From Archangium sp. (GTDB lineage Bacteria > Myxococcota > Myxococcia > Myxococcales > Myxococcaceae): DNA of 63,453 bases. Positions 32,180 to 40,482 of the stretch are shown piece by piece. The stretch's first letter is position 1. Each line of letters begins with the position of its first letter. The DNA lies in the NCBI GenBank assembly GCA_016792935.1, contig JAEUJS010000453.1:1-63453 (forward strand), written 5' to 3'. Below the pieces are notes generated by a model, which saw only the letters and a program-made list of their open reading frames with translations, was not told the DNA's origin and did no database searches. The position numbers were made by a program, and so were the translations under genes.

Positions 32180-33729
32180 TCCTTCGGAAGGAGGGAGCTG
32201 CGTTCGAGTTGTCGCGCCAGCGTGCGCTCGTCTTCGCCGACCACGGCGCCTGCAGCGAGGAGCTTCTTGACCATCCGCTCACGCCGCGACTCGTCCTTGT
32301 CGAGCGTGCCGTCTTTCTTCCAGGCCGCACCGATGAGCGCGAGGTGCAGCAGCGAATTCCCCGCGTACTTCATGTTCGGGTCGCCACCTGCACCCAGAAA
32401 CTGATCCAGCTTCGCCTCGTCGAGCGTGAGCATCGCGCTCTGCATCTCGATCTGCGCCTTCACGCCGTTCACGCCGTTGACCTGGTTGTCCAACGCCGTG
32501 ATGCGAATGGGCGCGAAGAGGAACACCAGCCCCGCAAGCGTCCAGGCACCAACCGCCGCCTTCGCCTGCGTGCCACGCAACAACTCGAGCCACTTCGCTC
32601 CACGGCCACCGCGGAACACCGACACGTTCAAGAACACGCGCACCATCGCCAGGCCGAACGTCAGCGCGGCCCACGTGAGCCCGCGAATCGAACGCATGCC
32701 CTGTTCGGCCGCGCGATCGAGGTTGATGTCGAGCGTCGGAGGCGACGTCAGCACGTCGTAGACGCTCGCTCCGATGGTGAGGATGACGAAGAAGCCGGCG
32801 AGCAGAATCAACACCACCGCGCCCTCGAGCGCCGAGACGTCGCGCTGCGTGCCCGCCACCACGTCCTTCAACTTCGCCAGCTCGTCCTGCACCTCACGCA
32901 CGTCTTCGGCGAGCGTCGCCACCCACTGACTGAGCCCCTCGCGCGACGCCTGCAGATGCGAATCGGGGTTCACCGTGGTGCGTCCCTCACGCCACGACTG
33001 CGAGAGCGGAGAGAAAATCTCGCGCGTGTACGCCTCGACCAGCGCGTGCTGCACCACGCTCAGTGGCTTGTGGTGCGCGAGCGAGTTGCGCACCAGCCGC
33101 ACACCATCCAAATACGTGCGCAGCGTCGCGCGCCGCTCACGGAGCATCGCCAGGTACTGTTCCACCTCGAGCAGTGATTGGTAGCGCGGGTATTCCTCGC
33201 GGTTCACGAAGAGGCTGGCGAGGTCTCCGAAGCTCATGCCGGACAGCACGTCGCCTCCCGCTGCCGAGCGCTGCCACTTCTCGATGGAGTCCGCCTTGAA
33301 GACGGTGCGCAGCCGCGTCACCAGCGCGTCTTGCGTGCGGTAGCTCTCGTGAATCAGCTCGCGCAACACGAGCTCGAGCGCTCGCACGCGGGACGCGGTG
33401 TGCGCTTCGTCGGTCGGAATGCCCGGGAGCTCCACGCCCACGACGCCCAACTTCTGCGCCATCGGGTCGAGCCATTGCAGCGCGCGGAGTGACGCGAGGT
33501 TGATCAGTTCGGCTCTGCGCGGCGTCTCGGCCGGTGAGGCGTTCCAGCGCTCGACGTCGCTCAGCGCTGCGTCGAACGTCGAGAGATCCGACTCGTTGAT
33601 GCCGAGCTGATCAGCGACGACCTTGCGGCCCAGCTTCGATTTCAGCAACAGCCACGCGGCGTGATCGGTGCCGGTCGCTCCGAGGGCGGTGAGGATGCGG
33701 GCGAAGACGGCGATGACTTGCGCGTGCAT
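32176..33729 (-). CDS. HEPN-like, transmembrane, ankyrin-repeat protein
   Basis: 517 residues. The N-terminal 290 residues are helical. VRNSLAHHKPLS (R214, H219) is the Rx4H motif of HEPN ribonuclease-type domains, preceded by a helix typical of the fold. A coiled coil (EDVREVQDELAKLKDVVAG) then leads into three or four hydrophobic segments (about 285-310, 333-352, 378-395). The C-terminal 110 residues show an ankyrin-like unit (FLGAGGDPNMKYAGNSLLHL ... VKKLLAAGA). HEPN domains often cut RNA in toxin and defence systems; here the domain is tied to a membrane. Confidence in HEPN rests on one motif and context. Confidence 0.6.
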   Translation of the reverse strand: MHAQVIAVFARILTALGATGTDHAAWLLLKSKLGRKVVADQLGINESDLSTFDAALSDVERWNASPAETPRRAELINLASLRALQWLDPMAQKLGVVGVELPGIPTDEAHTASRVRALELVLRELIHESYRTQDALVTRLRTVFKADSIEKWQRSAAGGDVLSGMSFGDLASLFVNREEYPRYQSLLEVEQYLAMLRERRATLRTYLDGVRLVRNSLAHHKPLSVVQHALVEAYTREIFSPLSQSWREGRTTVNPDSHLQASREGLSQWVATLAEDVREVQDELAKLKDVVAGTQRDVSALEGAVVLILLAGFFVILTIGASVYDVLTSPPTLDINLDRAAEQGMRSIRGLTWAALTFGLAMVRVFLNVSVFRGGRGAKWLELLRGTQAKAAVGAWTLAGLVFLFAPIRITALDNQVNGVNGVKAQIEMQSAMLTLDEAKLDQFLGAGGDPNMKYAGNSLLHLALIGAAWKKDGTLDKDESRRERMVKKLLAAGAVVGEDERTLARQLERSSLLPKE

Positions 33730-33742
33730 GAAGTGGCTTCTC

Positions 33743-35449
33743 CTACGCGAAGGCGCGCGCGCTCGCCTCGGCCACCGTCGTGAACTCCTGCTTCGCGGTG
33801 TCGTAGTCGCGCAGGAAGAACGGATCGAACAGCGGGAAGCAATCGGGGAACATCAGCGCGTCGTCGTCACTGATGATTCCCTTCGATGCCAACGACTTCA
33901 CGTGCGCCTCGAAGCGCTCCCGAATCGCGTCACGCTCACGCGCATCGATGGCGCGCGCCTCACGCAGCCGCTCCGACAACTCGGTCGCCAGCGGAGGCAA
34001 GCCGAGCAACGGTTGGTAGCGCGCGAAGAACGCGAGCTGTCCGGTGAGCCACCGCCGGAAGCCGCGCTCGGTCGAATGTTCCACGCGCTCCTCGAGTGTT
34101 CCACGCGCGTTCTTGAACGTGAGCGCCGGTTGGATGCGCTCGTTCCACACGAGCTCGAACGTCGCCTCGACCAGGTCCGGCACCGAGAGTCCGCGGCCCA
34201 GTCGTGCGACCACGTCGCTGACGAACCACAACCCCTGCGCGCGGAACGTCGGAGCGCCCACCAACTTCACCCATTCCCGCACCATCTGCGCGCGGCCGTG
34301 GAGGTTCTTCCAGTTCACGCGCGTCCACTGGAAGTCGGCGACGAAGAACCTGGTGTACTTCTCCTCGAACGACTTCCACGCGTCGGCCTGTTCACTCAAC
34401 GCGCCCGGCACGCCGCGCAACACGAAGCGCGTCACTTCGCGCGCGAGCGACTTCAAATCGCCGGACAGCTCGCGTGGGAGCGATTGGTAGAGCGGGAAGA
34501 TGCGCCGCTTCGCCCAGTCGTAGTCTTTCGGAGCGAGCGGACTCCCCGCGAGTGACGCGACGTAGGTCATGTCGGCCATCACCAGCGAGATGGCTTCGCT
34601 CATCATGCGGTACGCGATGTACGTGCGACGGTGATCTTCCGAGTCCACTCCGTCGAAGAGCAGGTCGGGCATCAGGTGGTGCATCACGTCGTGGAACATG
34701 TACGTCGCCTCGTGCACCGCGTCGTTCTTGGCGACGAACGGGAGGCCTCCGTTCAAGCCCGGGAACCAGTAGTTGCCCTCGCGGCGGCTCTGCACCGAGC
34801 GGAAGAACACGCCCTCATGCACCACGAAGTCGAGCGCGCTCTGCAGCGGTGAGGGGAGCTGCGCGTAGAGCGGGTGTTCGAGCAGCAGCCGCGCGTTGGT
34901 GTTCCAGTCGGCGAGCAGCGTCCACTTGAGCGCTTTGGGTTGCTCGAGCAGCAGGCGCTCTTTCACGAAGGCCGACAAGCACTGCTCGCGCGCGGAGTTC
35001 TTCAGTCCCGCTTCGCTCATCGCGTGCAGCGTCGCTCCTGAAGCCAGCAGAGCCCCCTGGGGCGACGCCGTTGGGTAGTGAAGCGTGAAGGCCGAGTCCC
35101 AGTTGAAGACCGTTGGATCATCGGGCCGCAACGCAGACGCGTCGAACGTGCCCTGCACCTCGCGAATGAACGAGCGGCGCACGAGCTCGCCGCTCTCGTT
35201 CTTCACCCACGCATGGAGACGGCAGATGTTCCGCGCTGGACCGACGTAGCCGGGACGCACGAGGTCCCCGCTCGGGTCGAAGATGTTGCTCTCGTCAGCG
35301 AGGACCGCGCGCGCTTCGTCGAGCCAACCGAGGAGCTGCTCCTTCGACTCCGTCGGCGGCTCGACGTGAAGCGTCTGCGCGTGACGCCCGAGGAAGCGGC
35401 GGTACTCCGCCACCTTCCAGGCGTTGTGGGTCATGAGGACGACGCTCAC
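33743..35449 (-). CDS. ITPase-like N-domain fused to a large uncharacterised His-rich domain
   Basis: 568 residues. The first 110 resemble the Ham1/ITPase fold: VVLMTHNAWKVAEYRRFL (TxNxxK site), VEPPTES, and VLADESNIFD in place of the DDSGL catalytic block. Non-canonical NTPs would be the family substrate, but the loop is altered. The rest is unlike known families. HEATYMFHDVMHHLMPD followed by MMSEAISLVMADM (about 236-280) has the E/H spacing of a metal-binding helical pair. Repeat B is embedded at about residues 123-133 (YPTASPQGALL), between the two parts. It lies 13 bp before the HEPN gene. Confidence 0.55.
   Translation of the reverse strand: MSVVLMTHNAWKVAEYRRFLGRHAQTLHVEPPTESKEQLLGWLDEARAVLADESNIFDPSGDLVRPGYVGPARNICRLHAWVKNESGELVRRSFIREVQGTFDASALRPDDPTVFNWDSAFTLHYPTASPQGALLASGATLHAMSEAGLKNSAREQCLSAFVKERLLLEQPKALKWTLLADWNTNARLLLEHPLYAQLPSPLQSALDFVVHEGVFFRSVQSRREGNYWFPGLNGGLPFVAKNDAVHEATYMFHDVMHHLMPDLLFDGVDSEDHRRTYIAYRMMSEAISLVMADMTYVASLAGSPLAPKDYDWAKRRIFPLYQSLPRELSGDLKSLAREVTRFVLRGVPGALSEQADAWKSFEEKYTRFFVADFQWTRVNWKNLHGRAQMVREWVKLVGAPTFRAQGLWFVSDVVARLGRGLSVPDLVEATFELVWNERIQPALTFKNARGTLEERVEHSTERGFRRWLTGQLAFFARYQPLLGLPPLATELSERLREARAIDARERDAIRERFEAHVKSLASKGIISDDDALMFPDCFPLFDPFFLRDYDTAKQEFTTVAEASARAFA
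35049..35080. repeat. Dispersed coding repeat B, copy 3
   Basis: AGAGCCCCCTGGGGCGACGC then CGTTGGGTAGTG. It is read in the minus-strand gene as YPTASPQGALL, at the boundary between the ITPase-like domain and the second domain. Confidence 0.65.
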
Positions 35450-35473
35450 GCGCGCACCCTCACGTTCAGCGAC

Positions 35474-36226
35474 TTACTTTCCGACTTCGCAGGACTTCTT
35501 GTGGCCGAGGTCGCAGCCCTTCTTGTAGCTCTTCTTCGCGAGGACCTTGTTCACCGGCATGCCTTCGCCGTTGGCGTACATCACGCCGAGGTCGTAGCAG
35601 CCCGCGCCGTATTCCATGTTGCACGCCTTCTCGAAGAAGACCTTCGCGTTCGGGAGGTCCTTCTCGCGGCCTTCGCCGTTCAGGTACATCACCGCGACGT
35701 CGTAGCAGCTCGCGCCGTCGCTCTTGGTGCAGTTGCCGTTGAAGAGATCGAACGCCTTGTCGAGGTCCTTCTCGCGGCCTTCGCCGTTCAAGTAGCGGAA
35801 CGCGAGGTCACGGCAGCCCGGCGAGTTCTTGCCGTCGCACGCCTTCTGGAACGAGTCGGCCGCCTTCTTCACGTCCTTCGCGAAGCCTTCGCCCTTGAGG
35901 TACATGACGCCTTCGTTGGTGCAGCCGCGCGCGAAACCGCCCGCACACGACTTGGCGTACGACTCCGCCGCCTTCTTCTTGTCGATGTCGACGCCGAGGC
36001 CGTCGTCCCAGATCCAGCCGAGGTCGTCGCACGCTTCGGCGCTGCCGTGCTGGCAGCCCTTCTCGAGGAGCGGCTTGGCCGCTGCGTAATTCTCAGCGTC
36101 GATGTTGGCGCGGCCGGCCTTGGCACAGGCGGACGCGTTGCCTTTCTTGCACGCGGTCTCATCAGCACCGGCGGCGAAGGCAGCGAGGGACCACAACGGG
36201 AGGACCAGGAGTGCGCGTTTGATCAT
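35474..36226 (-). CDS. Secreted Sel1-repeat protein
   Basis: 250 residues from ATG 36226. MIKRALLVLPLWSLAAFAAG is a signal peptide. About six Sel1-like repeats of 36 residues follow, each with a Cys pair (ACDDLGWIWDDGLGVDIDKK; GCRDLAFRYLNGEGREKDLD; CYDVAVMYLNGEGREKDLPN). Secreted Cys-containing Sel1 proteins are scaffolds or beta-lactam-binding HcpA-like proteins; here a scaffold is assumed. It is the first gene of a minus-strand operon of six, 24 bp ahead of the ITPase-like gene. Its leader carries dispersed repeat C. Confidence 0.85.
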   Translation of the reverse strand: MIKRALLVLPLWSLAAFAAGADETACKKGNASACAKAGRANIDAENYAAAKPLLEKGCQHGSAEACDDLGWIWDDGLGVDIDKKKAAESYAKSCAGGFARGCTNEGVMYLKGEGFAKDVKKAADSFQKACDGKNSPGCRDLAFRYLNGEGREKDLDKAFDLFNGNCTKSDGASCYDVAVMYLNGEGREKDLPNAKVFFEKACNMEYGAGCYDLGVMYANGEGMPVNKVLAKKSYKKGCDLGHKKSCEVGK

Positions 36227-36270
36227 GAGCGGGACCATACTCAGGTCGCGTTTTTCCCCAACCGCGAACT

Positions 36271-36313
36271 GCGCAGTGGAGAACCGACCAGGGGGCGGTT
36301 CGGAGCGAGCAGG
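36271..36313. repeat. Dispersed repeat C, copy 1
   Basis: GCGCAGTGGAGAACCGACCA then GGGGGCGGTTCGGAGCGAGCAGG. A near-identical copy lies at 53412-53455. AACCG / CGGTT form a short stem. Both copies lie just upstream of, or at, the start of minus-strand genes for exported proteins. Confidence 0.6.
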
Positions 36314-36426
36314 GTGGTGTGTGTGTGGGCTCCAGTGCGAGGCCACTGGGTGGGGTTTCGAGGCTCCAGGCGCGCGCGTGGTGGCGCGGGGTTTCGTCGG
36401 CGCGGTGCGTGCTCTTGCGACTGCGC

Positions 36427-37170
36427 ATGGAAACGCAAAGCGCAGGCATCACGTTGACGGGACGACGGAGCAACAACGAGGACGCGATGCTCGACGCATC
36501 GCAGTTGGGACTGTTCGTGGTCGCCGATGGTCTCGGCGGGTACGAGGGCGGAGAGATTGCGTCGAAGCTGACGACGCGCACGCTCGAAGAGTTCATCGCG
36601 GAGAACCGTCGCGACCCGCAGGGCACGTGGCCCATTCGCGAAGTGAAGACGCGCACGTACGAGGAGAACCTGCTCGCCGCAGCGGGAGTCGCCGCGCACG
36701 AGGAAATTCTCGCGCAGAAGGAGGGGCGGCTCTCGCAGATGGGCTCGACGGTGGTCGCTGCGCTGCTCAAGGGAAACCTGCTGACGGTGATGCACTGTGG
36801 CGATTCACGCATCTACCGCCTGCGCGATGGGGCGGTGTTGGCGCTCACCAGAGATCATTCGTTGTGGGCCGAGATGGAAGCGGCGGGTGTCGCCGGGCCG
36901 CGCTCGGAGTTCGCGTACAAGAATCAGATCACGCGGGCGCTGGGCTTGAACGGTCACGCGAAGTGCGACGTGGCGACGCATCAGGTCGAGAGCGGTGATG
37001 TGTATTTGTTGTGCAGCGATGGGCTGTACGACCCGCTCGACGACGCGCGGCTGCGTGCGGGGCTGGAATTGGCTCCGAGTGAGGCGGTCGACGATCTGTC
37101 GCGCGCCGCGTACGAGCTCGGGAGCGCCGACAACATCACGGCCATCGTGATTCGGGTGACGAGTGTGTGA
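36427..37170 (+). CDS. PP2C-family Ser/Thr protein phosphatase
   Basis: 247 residues from ATG 36427 (METQSAGITLTGRRSNNEDA). Metal-binding and catalytic motifs follow in PP2C order: RRSNNEDAM, FVVADGLGGYEGGEIAS, VMHCGDSRIYRL, LLCSDGLYD and SADNITAIVI. It removes phosphate from Ser/Thr residues, usually opposing Hanks-type kinases; no partner kinase is in the window. It is divergent from the Sel1-led operon, with 200 bp between. The following 324 bp (37171-37494) hold no gene; that stretch carries a direct repeat ATTGAGCGC near 37357-37380 and a repeat A copy. Confidence 0.93.
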   Translation: METQSAGITLTGRRSNNEDAMLDASQLGLFVVADGLGGYEGGEIASKLTTRTLEEFIAENRRDPQGTWPIREVKTRTYEENLLAAAGVAAHEEILAQKEGRLSQMGSTVVAALLKGNLLTVMHCGDSRIYRLRDGAVLALTRDHSLWAEMEAAGVAGPRSEFAYKNQITRALGLNGHAKCDVATHQVESGDVYLLCSDGLYDPLDDARLRAGLELAPSEAVDDLSRAAYELGSADNITAIVIRVTSV

Positions 37171-37460
37171 AAATGGTCGTTGCGCTGCTCTGGTTCGACG
37201 GCTGAGAACTGCCTTGAGTGGTGTCGGGTGAGGGTTTGGGTCGCGCCGAACGTCGGGCATGCCTCTCTCCTTCGAGCGAATTTCAGTCAATCGACCACTG
37301 AGTGGATCTGGTCGTCCTGACAGCCAATTTCAGACAATGGTCGGCCACGCCTCGAAGATTGAGCGCATTGAGCGCACTTTTTCGCTCGGAATGAGGGGCT
37401 CGAGCGCTGTTCGGCAGTGCGAGTGATCAACAAACACCACTTCGACCCGAGTGCTGTGAC

Positions 37461-37492
37461 TGCCCCTCACCCGACCCTCTCCCGCTCGTTCA
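37461..37492. repeat. Dispersed repeat A, short copy
   Basis: TGCCCCTCACCCGACCCTCT then CCCGCTCG, directly downstream of the pyruvate kinase stop. Only one half of the palindrome is kept. Confidence 0.45.
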
Positions 37493-37494
37493 AC

Positions 37495-38952
37495 TCACAA
37501 CGTGAGGATGCTGACGGTCGGCTCGGTGCCGGTGTGTTGCTTGTCTGAGTCCCACACGAGCAGCACGTGTTCGCCGCGCTTGCCGAGGTCCTGCTTCACC
37601 ACCAGCTCGCGCGCTGCGGTCGCCGGCTCGGACAGCGACGCGTGGTCCATCAACTCCGGCGTCACGCCCCACGACAACGCCAGCTGCCGACACGTCGGAG
37701 CATCCGCCGCCAACGCGACGACCGGCGCCGCAGGCCGCTCGGAAGAGACGATGCGCGCCGTGTTTCCCGAGCGCGTGGGAACGACGACCGCCCGCACATC
37801 CAAATCGCCCGACAACATCGACGCCGCGCGCGACAACGCCGACGACACGCGCAGACCGGTCTCCGGGTCCAACTCCGAGACCTTCCCGAAGTAGCGATGC
37901 TTCCAGCTGTAGCCCTCGACCATGCGCAGCACGCGATCCATCGTCGCCACCGCTTCACCGGGGTACTGCCCGCTCGCGGTCTCCGCCGACAACATCACCG
38001 CGTCGGTGTGACCGAACGCCGCGCTCGCCACGTCCGTCACCTCGGCGCGCGTGGGACGAGGCGAGTCGATCATCGACTCCAACATCTGCGTCGCGACGAT
38101 GACCGGCTTGTGCAGCTTGCGTGAGAGGCGAACGAGCTCCTGCTGAATCAACGGCACTTCTTCGGCCGGCATTTCCACGCCGAGGTCACCGCGCGCGACC
38201 ATCACCGCGTCGCTCACCTCGATGATTTCTCCGATGACCTGCAACGCCTCGGGCTTCTCGATCTTCGAAACGACCGGCGTCTGAAACTGATTCGCCGCGA
38301 GCAGCTGCTTGAGCGAACGCACGTCTTCCGCGCTGCGCACGAACGAGAGCGCGAGAAAATCGACTCCCAGCTTCGCGGCGAAGAGCGCGTCGTTGCGATC
38401 CTTCCCCGTCAACGCCGGAGCCGACACCGCCACGCCCGGCAGATTGATGCCCTTCCTGTCCTTCAACTTCCCGCCGTGGACGACGTGGCACTTCACGTCC
38501 ACTCCGTCGCTGGAGAGCACCTTGAGCTCGAGATTTCCGTCATCGAGCAACACGCGGTCGCCCGCCTTCACGTCCTTCGCGAGCTCTTCGTATTCGGACG
38601 GAATCAGCCCGGGCTTTCCCAGCAAGCCAGCGCGCGTGGTCATCACCACTTCACTGCCACGCTCGAGCTCGATGCTCCCGCCATCGAATTTTCCGGCGCG
38701 AATCTTCGGGCCGCAGAGGTCCGCGAGAATGGCGATGTGTTTGCGCGCCGCCTGCGCCGCCGCACGAATGCGCGTGTACGCCTGCTGGTGCAGCTCGTGG
38801 TTGCCGTGGCTGAAATTGAGACGAAACACATCGACGCCGAGGTCGATGAGCTTGGCGAGCATCTCCGGCGAGTTCGACGCGGGGCCGACGGTGGCGACGA
38901 TTTTCGTGCGCCGCCGTTTCAACATCACACGACTGAGATCGAGCGAGGGCAT
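37495..38952 (-). CDS. pyk: Pyruvate kinase
   Basis: 485 residues from ATG 38952. KIVATVGPAS, VFRLNFSHG, ADLCGPKIR, SKIEKPEAL (catalytic lysine) and VMVARGDLGVEMPAEEVP are all present. QMLESMIDSPRPTRAEVTDVA is the C-terminal part of the active site and signature. The last 130 residues are the regulatory domain (SELDPETGLRVSSALSRAAS). It converts phosphoenolpyruvate and ADP to pyruvate and ATP, the last step of glycolysis. It follows the trypsin-like gene by 8 bp on the same strand, though no functional link is apparent. Confidence 0.97.
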   Translation of the reverse strand: MPSLDLSRVMLKRRRTKIVATVGPASNSPEMLAKLIDLGVDVFRLNFSHGNHELHQQAYTRIRAAAQAARKHIAILADLCGPKIRAGKFDGGSIELERGSEVVMTTRAGLLGKPGLIPSEYEELAKDVKAGDRVLLDDGNLELKVLSSDGVDVKCHVVHGGKLKDRKGINLPGVAVSAPALTGKDRNDALFAAKLGVDFLALSFVRSAEDVRSLKQLLAANQFQTPVVSKIEKPEALQVIGEIIEVSDAVMVARGDLGVEMPAEEVPLIQQELVRLSRKLHKPVIVATQMLESMIDSPRPTRAEVTDVASAAFGHTDAVMLSAETASGQYPGEAVATMDRVLRMVEGYSWKHRYFGKVSELDPETGLRVSSALSRAASMLSGDLDVRAVVVPTRSGNTARIVSSERPAAPVVALAADAPTCRQLALSWGVTPELMDHASLSEPATAARELVVKQDLGKRGEHVLLVWDSDKQHTGTEPTVSILTL

Positions 38953-38960
38953 GCGCCCTT

Positions 38961-40451
38961 TTACTGCCTGCGGCGTCTCCGCATCAGCGGAACCAGTGCC
39001 AGCAACGCGAAGAGCGACGGAGCGACCGAGCACGCGGCGGGCGTCAACGTCACCTCTTTCCCCGCTGGCAGCTGCACCACCGGAGCACACGCCTTGATGG
39101 CGCTGTCCGTCGTCGCGACGCATGCCTTGCCCTTGCCGCAATCGTCCGCCTCGAGGCAGCGCGTGCGGCACGTCGGCTCAGCGCCCTGCGAAGGAATCGT
39201 CACGCACACCAGGTCGAGCCCGTCGCACAACGAGTTCGCGGTGCACACTTCGCCCGCCGCCGCGGTCGGCAGAATCGGGAAGCGGCACACGCCCGCGTTG
39301 CATTCCAGCCCGTTGATGCACGGCGTGTTGGTGTCACACGCCATGGTGCAATACGGCTCGGGGTGCTGCGGGCTCTCGCGGCACATGCGCGAGTTGCAGT
39401 GCGCGTCGCGGCCACACGGCTGGCTGACGGGAGAGCAGTCGAAATCTCCGAGCAGACCGCACGGAACGGCCGCGCACACGCCGTCCTGCGCACAGCTCGA
39501 AGGACAATCGGGGTCAGACGTTCCCGGCGCGTTGCACGCGGCGTTGCACATGCCGTCAGCGAGGCAGAGACAATCGGGGTCGGGCGTCGCGCAGCCAGTC
39601 GTCTGGCACTCGTGGTCCGCCATGCACGACGCGGCCTCGTAGAGGGCGACGTTGTCGGTGACCCACTGGTTGTTCGCGTCAGGGCGCGTGGACGTGCCGG
39701 GTCCACATTCGGCCATGCGCGTCTTGGAATTCACGCCGATGACGCGCTTCTGGCCGTCGGGGAAGGTCGCGAAGATGGGACCGCCGGAGTCTCCGAAGCA
39801 GGTGCCCGAGAGTGGAACGTTGGTGCCCGTCACCAGCGTCGACGATGCGACTGACACGATGGGGATGACGATGGTGCGCTTGGTGCCGGAGTTGTTGCTC
39901 TGCGCGCTCTCGACGCCGTAGCCGGTCGCTTCGACGAGCCGCGTGCGCCACGAGAGGTCGAGCATTTCCTGGTTCCACTGCAGCGGCCGTACGAACGGCT
40001 CGCGCTCGAGCTGCACGAGCGCGATGTCGACGTTGGACTCGTCGGCTTCCGTGGCGGTGAGCCAGTCGGGGTGCGCAATCCACGCCGTGGCGCGGATGGT
40101 CTGGTTGTCGCGTCGAACGGTGGCGTTGGTCGCATCGACGTAGCGGGCGCTGGTGCGCTTGTCGTCGCTGCGCACGCAGTGAGACGCGGTGAGCAACGTG
40201 CGGCGGCCGACGAGCGTCGAGGTGCAGGTGCCGGCGCTGCCGTCGGCCATCTCCATCAAGATGCTGAAGACCTGCGGGTAGCCCCAGGTGACGCGGCCTC
40301 CGACGATGCCGTCGCGGCGGGCTTTGATCAGAGCCCCCTGGGGCGACGACGTTGGGTAGCGAACCAGCTGATCAGCTTCGTCGGTCTCATCGACCGGACC
40401 ACAAGCGGTGAACACCAATGCGGCGGCGAGAGCCCAGGACGCGATGCGCAT
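38961..40451 (-). CDS. Trypsin-like serine protease lipoprotein with Cys-rich modules and MYXO-CTERM-like tail
   Basis: 496 residues. MRIASWALAAALVFTACGPV has a lipobox FTAC. A short propeptide includes YPTSSPQGALI from repeat B, then the mature S1 start IVGGRVTWGYPQ. The catalytic triad is in TASHC, NVDIALVQL and CFGDSGGP. After the protease domain (to about 285) come Cys-rich modules (CNAACNAPGTSDPDCPSSC). The C-terminus is CSVAPSLFALLALVPLMRRR, a Cys / helix / Arg pattern of the MYXO-CTERM kind. Having both a lipobox and a C-terminal sorting tail is odd. It is secreted or surface-bound. Confidence 0.9.
   Translation of the reverse strand: MRIASWALAAALVFTACGPVDETDEADQLVRYPTSSPQGALIKARRDGIVGGRVTWGYPQVFSILMEMADGSAGTCTSTLVGRRTLLTASHCVRSDDKRTSARYVDATNATVRRDNQTIRATAWIAHPDWLTATEADESNVDIALVQLEREPFVRPLQWNQEMLDLSWRTRLVEATGYGVESAQSNNSGTKRTIVIPIVSVASSTLVTGTNVPLSGTCFGDSGGPIFATFPDGQKRVIGVNSKTRMAECGPGTSTRPDANNQWVTDNVALYEAASCMADHECQTTGCATPDPDCLCLADGMCNAACNAPGTSDPDCPSSCAQDGVCAAVPCGLLGDFDCSPVSQPCGRDAHCNSRMCRESPQHPEPYCTMACDTNTPCINGLECNAGVCRFPILPTAAAGEVCTANSLCDGLDLVCVTIPSQGAEPTCRTRCLEADDCGKGKACVATTDSAIKACAPVVQLPAGKEVTLTPAACSVAPSLFALLALVPLMRRRRRQ
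40330..40363. repeat. Dispersed coding repeat B, copy 4
   Basis: AGAGCCCCCTGGGGCGACGA then CGTTGGGTAGCGAA. It is read on the minus strand as YPTSSPQGALI in the protease propeptide. Confidence 0.65.
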
Positions 40452-40482
40452 GCGGCGCCTCTAGCACGCGCGCGCTCGGGAA

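Noticed and set aside
37171..37494. Hairpins and a direct repeat ATTGAGCGC near 37357-37380 as a terminator or small RNA
   Set aside because: Stems are short and imperfect; no consistent structure or promoter can be supported.
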